NCBI GenBank assembly: GCA_024401355.1
Contig: JAKSLF010000009.1
Coordinates: forward strand, 27,814-91,813
DNA length: 64,000 nucleotides
Reading direction: 5' to 3'
Origin: Bacteroidales bacterium
GTDB lineage: Bacteria > Bacteroidota > Bacteroidia > Bacteroidales > Marinilabiliaceae
Part shown: positions 53,252 through 64,000 of the stretch, one piece after another
Layout of the letters: every line of letters begins with the position of its first letter
Numbering within the stretch: position 1 is the first letter of the stretch
The notes under the pieces: generated by a model
The model's input: only the letters and a program-made list of their open reading frames with translations
Databases searched by the model: none
What the model was told of the DNA's origin: nothing
Made by a program: the position numbers and the translations under genes

Positions 53252-55144
53252 ATGAAACGTACTCTTTTATTCTGCTTTGCAATTGTTGCATTGACTGCTA
53301 TGCTTTTTAGTAGCTGTAAAAAATCTATGGAGTTTTCATCTCCTGATGGACAACTTACCCTTGTTCCTTCTGTTTCTCACGACGGATCATTGAGTATTAG
53401 CATCTCTCATCGGAATGGTGCATCTTTTGAAGTGTCTTCGCTGAAACTGCTTACTGATGATTCGGCACGCGTCACTCTCACTTCGGTCTCGGATGTCGTT
53501 GCTGTTAAAGACGACTACATGATGGCTGCTGGCAAACGTCTTCATTGTTCTAATTCGGCTAATGAACGCATTTTCTCTTTTGTTGATTCTAAAGGCTGTA
53601 CTCAACAGGTTGTTGTACGTGTCTACAATGATGGTATAGCCTATCGTTATGTACTTCCTCAAGGAGGTGTCGTCAATGGCGAGACTTCTCTGTTTAAGAT
53701 GAATGGCTCAGTGAAACGTTGGCTTCAGAGTTACGAGCAGTCTTATGAAGGCTTCTTCAAGCCTTATGCTGAGGGTCAGAACTCTATTATGGAAAAGACG
53801 TCTCCTCGTGATACAAATACCGATTCGCTGGGTGTGCATTTTGGTTTCCCTGCTCTTTTTGAGTTCAATGACAAGTCTTTTGTCCTTCTTTCCGAGGCCG
53901 ATGTCCATCATCATAATAGTGCAGCAAGTCTTTGGAGCAATGGAGACCTTTCATATCGTGTCGCCGCTCAGGAGAATGCCGGCGTTGTTGAGTCAGGCTG
54001 GATGTCACCTTGGCGTGTTGCCATCGTAGGCTCTCTTGCAGATGTCGTCGAGTCGACTCTTGTGACCGATGTCTGCGAGTCTAACAAGATTGGCGATTTC
54101 AGTTGGGTTAAGCCTGGCGTGGCTTCGTGGATATATTGGGCGTACAATCATGGAAGCAATGACTTCCAGATAATCAAGCAATATGTCGATATGGCTCGTG
54201 ATTTGCATTTGCCTTATGTCCTTATTGATGCCGAATGGGACGAGATGTCCAACGGTGGAAATATAGACGATGCGATCAACTATGCGGCAGAAAAAGGTGT
54301 CCGTCCTATCTTGTGGTATAATTCAACAACTGCATGGATTAAGGAGTGGGGCGCTCCTGGACCTTTCTATCGTCTTAATAAGACCGAAGATCGCGAGAAG
54401 GAGTTCTCGTGGCTTGAAGAGAAAGGTGTCGCTGGAGTTAAGGTCGATTTCTTTGATGCCGACAAGCTGTCTACAATGGACTACTGCATTGATATATTGG
54501 AGAGTGCTGCCAAGCACCATCTGACTGTCAATTTCCATGGAGCAACTCTTCCTCGTGGATGGCAGCGTACCTATCCAAATCTTGTTAGCACCGAGGCCGT
54601 ATATGGAGCAGAGTGGTATAATAATGGCCCAGTTCTCACTTCTCGTGCAGCTGCTCACAATGCGACTTTGCCGTTCACTCGTGGTGTGGTTGGTTCAATG
54701 GATTACACTCCTTGCACTTTTACTGATTCTCAGTATCCTCACGTTACTACTGATGCTCATGAACTTGCACTTACTGTTCTGTTCGAATCAGCTGTGCTTC
54801 ATTTGGCCGATCGCCCTTCTGCATATCTCTCTCAGCCTGATGAAATCAAAAATTTCTTGACCGAGTTGCCTACTGCATGGGACGAAACACGTTTGCTGTC
54901 CGGTTATCCGGGTGAATCAGTTGTCATGGCTCGTCGCCATGGTAGCGTATGGTATGTTGCCGGCATTAATGGACTGGACGATTCGCAGGGTGTCGCAACC
55001 TCCATTTCTGGTCTTTCCAATGTAGGTGGTCAAGTATCCCTCTTCCAGGATGGAGATGGCGGATGGAATATATCCAACCTCACGGAGATGCCACAGTCTT
55101 TGACTCTTAAGCCTCGAGGCGGATTTGTTGCTGTAATAAAATAA
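53252..55144 (+). CDS. GH97 family glycoside hydrolase (probable alpha-galactosidase type)
   Basis: This 630-residue protein has a lipoprotein-like signal ending FSSC (Cys22). GH97 layout is complete: N-terminal beta-sandwich (~30-270), TIM barrel (WIYWAYNHGSNDFQIIKQY, then LPYVLIDAEWD, then ILWYNS), and a C-terminal beta domain. Asp399 in GVKVDFFDAD sits at the nucleophile position of retaining GH97 members, which are mostly alpha-galactosidases. Inverting SusB-like alpha-glucosidases use glutamates instead. Removal of alpha-galactose from xylan side chains is therefore plausible. It is the first gene of operon 2, 15 bp before the next gene. Confidence 0.85.
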   Translation: MKRTLLFCFAIVALTAMLFSSCKKSMEFSSPDGQLTLVPSVSHDGSLSISISHRNGASFEVSSLKLLTDDSARVTLTSVSDVVAVKDDYMMAAGKRLHCSNSANERIFSFVDSKGCTQQVVVRVYNDGIAYRYVLPQGGVVNGETSLFKMNGSVKRWLQSYEQSYEGFFKPYAEGQNSIMEKTSPRDTNTDSLGVHFGFPALFEFNDKSFVLLSEADVHHHNSAASLWSNGDLSYRVAAQENAGVVESGWMSPWRVAIVGSLADVVESTLVTDVCESNKIGDFSWVKPGVASWIYWAYNHGSNDFQIIKQYVDMARDLHLPYVLIDAEWDEMSNGGNIDDAINYAAEKGVRPILWYNSTTAWIKEWGAPGPFYRLNKTEDREKEFSWLEEKGVAGVKVDFFDADKLSTMDYCIDILESAAKHHLTVNFHGATLPRGWQRTYPNLVSTEAVYGAEWYNNGPVLTSRAAAHNATLPFTRGVVGSMDYTPCTFTDSQYPHVTTDAHELALTVLFESAVLHLADRPSAYLSQPDEIKNFLTELPTAWDETRLLSGYPGESVVMARRHGSVWYVAGINGLDDSQGVATSISGLSNVGGQVSLFQDGDGGWNISNLTEMPQSLTLKPRGGFVAVIK

Positions 55145-55147
55145 TAA

Positions 55148-57904
<2,757 letters not shown>

Positions 57905-57939
57905 TTTAATTTTGAAAATATAAATATCAACTTGTTCCG

Positions 57940-60360
57940 ATGAAACGAATTCTCATATCTGCCATTGCTTTGGTTTATGGCATTTCATCTGTAGCACAGG
58001 AGAATATTTTGTGGTACGACATACCGGCCAATGAATGGACAGAGGCTCTTCCTGTAGGTAATTCTCACATGGGTGCCATGGTCTCCGGCCGACCAGATCG
58101 CGAAGAAATTCAGCTCAATGAGGAGACATATTGGGCTGGCGGACCTCATAATAATAATAAGTCTGAGGCACTTGGCGTTCTCGAGAATGTTCGTGATCTT
58201 ATTGCCGATGGCAAGAATCAGGAGGCTCATGATATCATTAACGCCAATTTCTTCTCAGGTCAGCATGGTATGAAGTACCTGACTCTAGGTTCCATTTTCA
58301 TCGATATGGAGAATAAGGGCGAGGTGACCGACTATCGACGTCAGCTCGACCTCTCTACTGGTGTCAATACGACTACATTCAAGATGAATGGCGTCAGCTA
58401 CACTCGTACTGTTTTCGCCTCGCTTGTCGACAATGTCATCGTTATCCGTATCATGGCCGACAAGAAGGGTGCTGTCAAGTTCCATCTCTCTCACAAGAGT
58501 CCACTTCCTTCTCATGCAATGAGTACTCCTGATGGAATGTTCATAGATTATGATCGCATAGAACACGAGGGTGTAGAAGGCAAACTCAATGCCTGCTGTA
58601 AGGTCGAAATCCGTAACAATGGTAAGACTGTCAACGATCTGAGTGAAGCTACCGAAGCAACAATATTGATTGCTGCGTCTACCAATTTTGAGTCGTATGA
58701 TAAGGTTGGCTCCGACTATGAGGCTTCCCGCTGTTATAAATATCTTGACGCAGTACGCAACAAGACCTATTCTCAGTTGCTCAGCGCCCACGTCAATTTC
58801 TACAAGTCTCAGTATGATAGGGTAGTGCTTTCTCTTCCGCAGACCGAAGCTTCAAAGCAGCCAACTGATGTCCGTATCGCCAATTTTGCACAAGGCAACG
58901 ATCCGTCTCTTGCAGCTCTCCTCTTCAATTATGGACGATTCCTCCTCATCTCTTCATCTCAGCCTGGTGGACAACCTGCCAATCTTCAAGGCGTTTGGAA
59001 TGCTAGTGCCAATGCTCCTTGGGATAGCAAGTATACCATCAATATCAATGCAGAGATGAATTATTGGCCAGCAGAGGTGACTAATCTCTCTGAGCTCCAC
59101 GAGCCTTTCTTCGATATGGTTGACGACCTAGCTGTAACTGGTCGTTCTACTGCTAAGATAATGTACAATGCTGATGGTTGGGTCGCTCATCACAATACCG
59201 ACATCTGGCGTGTGACTGGCCCTATCGATGGCGCTTATTGGGGCATGTGGCCTAACGGTGGAGGATGGCTAGTTCAGCATCTCTGGCAGCATTATCTCTT
59301 TACAGGCGATGTGGAATTCCTCCGTATGCATTATAACGCCATAAAAGGTGCTGCCGACTTCTATCTCTCGGTTCTTCGTCCCGAGAAGTCACACGGTTGG
59401 CTTGTCCTCTCTCCTTCTGTGTCACCTGAGCACGGACCGCTCAACAGCCCGACATCTGTGACCGAAGGCTGCACAATGGACAACCAGATTGTCTTCGATG
59501 CATTAACTGCTGCCCTCAAGTCTACTCAGATTCTCGAAGGTGATCAGAGCTATATCAATCGACTGACAGAAACTCTTGCTAAGCTCCCACCTATGCAGGT
59601 CGGCAAGTACGGCCAGCTCCAGGAATGGCTCGGAGATTATGATGATCCAAACGACCAGCACCGACACATCTCGCATCTTTATGGACTCTATCCATCTAAC
59701 CAGATATCGCCATACAGTAATCCTATATTATTTAATGCTGCAAAAGTAACGTTGAACCAGCGAGGTGATATGGCTACCGGATGGAGCATTGGTTGGAAGA
59801 TAAACATGTGGGCTCGTATGCTCGATGGTAATCATGCATACAAGATTATTCGTAATTTTATCACTCTTCTTCCATCTGATTCTAGGATGCATCTACATCC
59901 AGAGGGACGTTGTTATCCTAATTTCTTCTGCGCTCATCCACCATTCCAGATTGATGGCAATTTCGGCTATACTGCAGGCGTTGCCGAAATGCTTGTACAA
60001 AGCCACGATGGCGCAATTCACCTCCTTCCAGCTCTGCCTGATGCTTGGGCAGATGGCTCTGTCAAGGGCCTTGTCGCTCGTGGAGGTTACGAAGTGGATG
60101 TTGAATGGAAGAAGGGTAAAATCACTTCTGCTAAGATAACTGCTCGTAACAATGGCACTTTCCGTGTTCGTAGCTATCAGCCACTTAAGGGCAATGGCAT
60201 TCAGAAGGCATCAGGAGCCAATCCTAATCCTCTGATGTCTTCGGCACAGATCGCTCAGCCTCTTATCTCAAAGGAGGCTCCTGCTGTCTCACCAAAGTTG
60301 CGTCCAGTTTTTGAGTATGACATAACTCTCAAAGCTGGTGAATCAATTATTTTGAAATGA
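57940..60360 (+). CDS. GH95 alpha-L-fucosidase / alpha-L-galactosidase
   Basis: This 806-residue protein has a signal peptide (cleavage near VAQ20). The N-terminal beta domain starts with [24 protein letters not shown], a GH95 hallmark. The helical barrel contains [20 protein letters not shown] then [11 protein letters not shown], carrying the asparagine-activated active site, and [22 protein letters not shown]95 enzymes are inverting and release alpha-L-fucose or, in xylan loci of Bacteroides, alpha-L-galactose. Given its neighbours the latter is favoured, but it cannot be read from sequence. It lies third in operon 2. Confidence 0.9.
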   Translation: MKRILISAIALVYGISSVAQENILWYDIPANEWTEALPVGNSHMGAMVSGRPDREEIQLNEETYWAGGPHNNNKSEALGVLENVRDLIADGKNQEAHDIINANFFSGQHGMKYLTLGSIFIDMENKGEVTDYRRQLDLSTGVNTTTFKMNGVSYTRTVFASLVDNVIVIRIMADKKGAVKFHLSHKSPLPSHAMSTPDGMFIDYDRIEHEGVEGKLNACCKVEIRNNGKTVNDLSEATEATILIAASTNFESYDKVGSDYEASRCYKYLDAVRNKTYSQLLSAHVNFYKSQYDRVVLSLPQTEASKQPTDVRIANFAQGNDPSLAALLFNYGRFLLISSSQPGGQPANLQGVWNASANAPWDSKYTININAEMNYWPAEVTNLSELHEPFFDMVDDLAVTGRSTAKIMYNADGWVAHHNTDIWRVTGPIDGAYWGMWPNGGGWLVQHLWQHYLFTGDVEFLRMHYNAIKGAADFYLSVLRPEKSHGWLVLSPSVSPEHGPLNSPTSVTEGCTMDNQIVFDALTAALKSTQILEGDQSYINRLTETLAKLPPMQVGKYGQLQEWLGDYDDPNDQHRHISHLYGLYPSNQISPYSNPILFNAAKVTLNQRGDMATGWSIGWKINMWARMLDGNHAYKIIRNFITLLPSDSRMHLHPEGRCYPNFFCAHPPFQIDGNFGYTAGVAEMLVQSHDGAIHLLPALPDAWADGSVKGLVARGGYEVDVEWKKGKITSAKITARNNGTFRVRSYQPLKGNGIQKASGANPNPLMSSAQIAQPLISKEAPAVSPKLRPVFEYDITLKAGESIILK

Positions 60361-60365
60361 ATTAA

Positions 60366-62462
<2,097 letters not shown>

Positions 62463-62492
62463 TTAATTGTTCATTTAATGATATTTGATGTC

Positions 62493-64000
62493 ATGAAGAA
62501 GTTGTTGTTAGCTGCCTTTGCTGCATTCTCGCTTTCTGCCAATGCTCAGGGCGATGCTTCTGAAATGTATGGCGGTGCCAAGGAAACTAAGGATTTCCTT
62601 TCGCAGTCAACTCGTTTTGCTTCTAATCCTGACCCTAATTTCCATATCTATATCTGTATAGGACAGTCTAATATGGAAGGCGCAGCTAAGCCAGAGGAGC
62701 AGGATTACAAATGGGATAATGCCCGTTTCCAGATGATGGCCGCTGTCGATTTCCCTGCTAATACTGCAAATTATCGTGGTGAAGGCAGAAAGATGTACCA
62801 GTGGTATGTCGCTCAGCCACCTCTTTGCCGTCCATTCTCCGGACTTACTCCTGCCGACTATTTCGGTCGTACTATGGTCGAGAATACTCCTGATTCTATT
62901 AAGATCGGTGTAATCCACGTCGCTGTGGGTGGAGCTCGTATCGAACATCTTTTCAAGGAGTACGATCCACTGACTGTTGTCAACGAGCCTGATTGGTTCC
63001 AGAATATAATGTCAAGTTACGACGGCCTTCCATACACTCGTGTTCTCGAGTGTGCCCTCCGTGCTAGCCATCAGGGTGTCATTAAGGGCATTTTGCTCCA
63101 TCAGGGATGCTCCAATACAGGTGACCCTGAGTGGGCTGTCAAGGTTGATAAGGTTTATCACGATCTTCTTGACGACCTTCATCTCAAGGCTGTCGATGTT
63201 CCTTTGATTGCAGGTGAGGTTGTAAGCGCTGGTGTCGGTGGCGTTTGCGCTGCTATGAATCCACAGATTCAGGCTTTGCCTATGACTATCCCAACTGCTC
63301 GCGTGGTGTCTGCTGATGGTCTTCCTTGCGGACCAGATCATCTTCATTTCAATGCTGAAGGCTATCGCGAACTTGGTCGCCGATATGCTGAGGCTGTCCT
63401 TCAGTACGAACATTCTCCTTTGCTGTGTGCACAGGACATGCAGCTGCCTCCTTCTGCTTGCTACAAGCCTTCTAAGAAGCAGGGTAAGATTGAGACGTTC
63501 TATTATAATGTCGAGCGCGATGGCAAGCAGTGGCAGAAGCGTGCTCAGGTTTATCTCCCTTATGGATATAAGGCAAAGGATAAGAAGACTAAGTATAATG
63601 TTCTCTACCTTATGCATGGAGGTGGCGACAATACTACTTCATTCCTTACTCCTCCTTCTGATTGGCTCCAGCTTCGCGATGTACTCGATAATCTGCTGTC
63701 TGAGAAGAAGATGGCTCCTTTCATTGTCGTGTGTCCTACTTTCTATGATGATGATCAAAATATAGGTGCCAACAAGATGGAAGATGCTATTCGCCTTACT
63801 ACTGAATACCATAATGAGTTGCAGGATTTTCTCATCCCTGCTGTAGAAAAGGCTTATAATACATATCTCGAGGGTACCGATGTTGCTGCTATTGAGGCTT
63901 CACGTAAGCATCGTGCTTATGGCGGCTTTTCTATGGGAGCTTTGTCTACATGGAACCAGCTCGCTTATGGTATAAATGCTGTAGCTACATTCTTGCCTCT
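62493..64000 (+). CDS. CE6-like / CE1 double esterase (3' end beyond window)
   Basis: At least 502 codons; the gene runs off the right edge. The start at 62493 gives a clean signal peptide (MKKLLLAAFAAFSLSANAQ); an ATG at 62478 adds five residues. Residues ~48-305 form a CE6-like SGNH esterase with Ser59 (CIGQSNMEG), Asp282 and His285 (GPDHLHFN). The block that reads HQGESN in the paralogue at 55160 is HQGCSN here (Cys206). Residues ~330 onward are a CE1 esterase (VLYLMHGGGDN, nucleophile Ser480 in GGFSMGAL). The likely roles are acetyl-xylan and feruloyl ester removal. Confidence 0.87.
   Translation, partial: MKKLLLAAFAAFSLSANAQGDASEMYGGAKETKDFLSQSTRFASNPDPNFHIYICIGQSNMEGAAKPEEQDYKWDNARFQMMAAVDFPANTANYRGEGRKMYQWYVAQPPLCRPFSGLTPADYFGRTMVENTPDSIKIGVIHVAVGGARIEHLFKEYDPLTVVNEPDWFQNIMSSYDGLPYTRVLECALRASHQGVIKGILLHQGCSNTGDPEWAVKVDKVYHDLLDDLHLKAVDVPLIAGEVVSAGVGGVCAAMNPQIQALPMTIPTARVVSADGLPCGPDHLHFNAEGYRELGRRYAEAVLQYEHSPLLCAQDMQLPPSACYKPSKKQGKIETFYYNVERDGKQWQKRAQVYLPYGYKAKDKKTKYNVLYLMHGGGDNTTSFLTPPSDWLQLRDVLDNLLSEKKMAPFIVVCPTFYDDDQNIGANKMEDAIRLTTEYHNELQDFLIPAVEKAYNTYLEGTDVAAIEASRKHRAYGGFSMGALSTWNQLAYGINAVATFLP

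Overview
The window is an ordinary chromosomal segment of a Bacteroidales bacterium, most likely Prevotellaceae (Prevotella, Xylanibacter or Segatella type). Four things point there: SusC/SusD pairs, a hybrid two-component regulator (HTCS), Bacteroidetes-only families (DUF4290, a short RpoD without region 1.1), and promoters of the Bacteroidetes form TTG-N18-22-TAnnTTTG. No tRNA, rRNA, CRISPR array, IS element or phage gene was seen.

Positions 1-33.7 kb are mainly housekeeping genes with small accessory islands. From the left: a truncated thioester-containing alpha-2-macroglobulin lipoprotein; a protein with a RidA-like C-terminus that resembles chorismatases; a small orphan gene; CcsBA for cytochrome c heme attachment; and an outer-membrane porin, imelysin and di-heme oxidoreductase operon, probably for iron handling. 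Next come a gene fusing sigma-70-like regions to a macro-like domain, with a divergent VWA gene; a frameshifted small lipoprotein; nspC; tex; a lone PL1 pectate lyase; truA with a DUF493 gene; der; an RDD membrane protein; htrA; rpoD; DUF4290; murA; rpiB; and transketolase.

Positions 32.7-64.0 kb hold a large xylan-utilization locus that runs off the right edge. An HTCS is divergent from operon 1: GH43, SusC, SusD, SusC, SusD, surface glycan-binding lipoprotein, GH10 xylanase. This reproduces the xusABCDE-xyn10C arrangement described in Prevotella bryantii. After a strong terminator, operon 2 encodes GH97, a CE6-like/GH97 fusion, GH95, a GH43/CE1 fusion and a CE6-like/CE1 fusion. An esterase gene lies just beyond the HTCS, convergent with it.

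The inferred division of labour is as follows. The surface xylanase and glycan-binding proteins cut and capture decorated xylan, and the two SusCD pairs import the pieces. Periplasmic GH43, GH97, GH95 and esterases then strip arabinose, xylose, galactose, acetyl and feruloyl groups. The GH95, GH97 and multi-esterase content suggests a heavily decorated cereal glucuronoarabinoxylan as target. The more novel items are the sigma/macro fusion and the multi-domain enzymes of operon 2.
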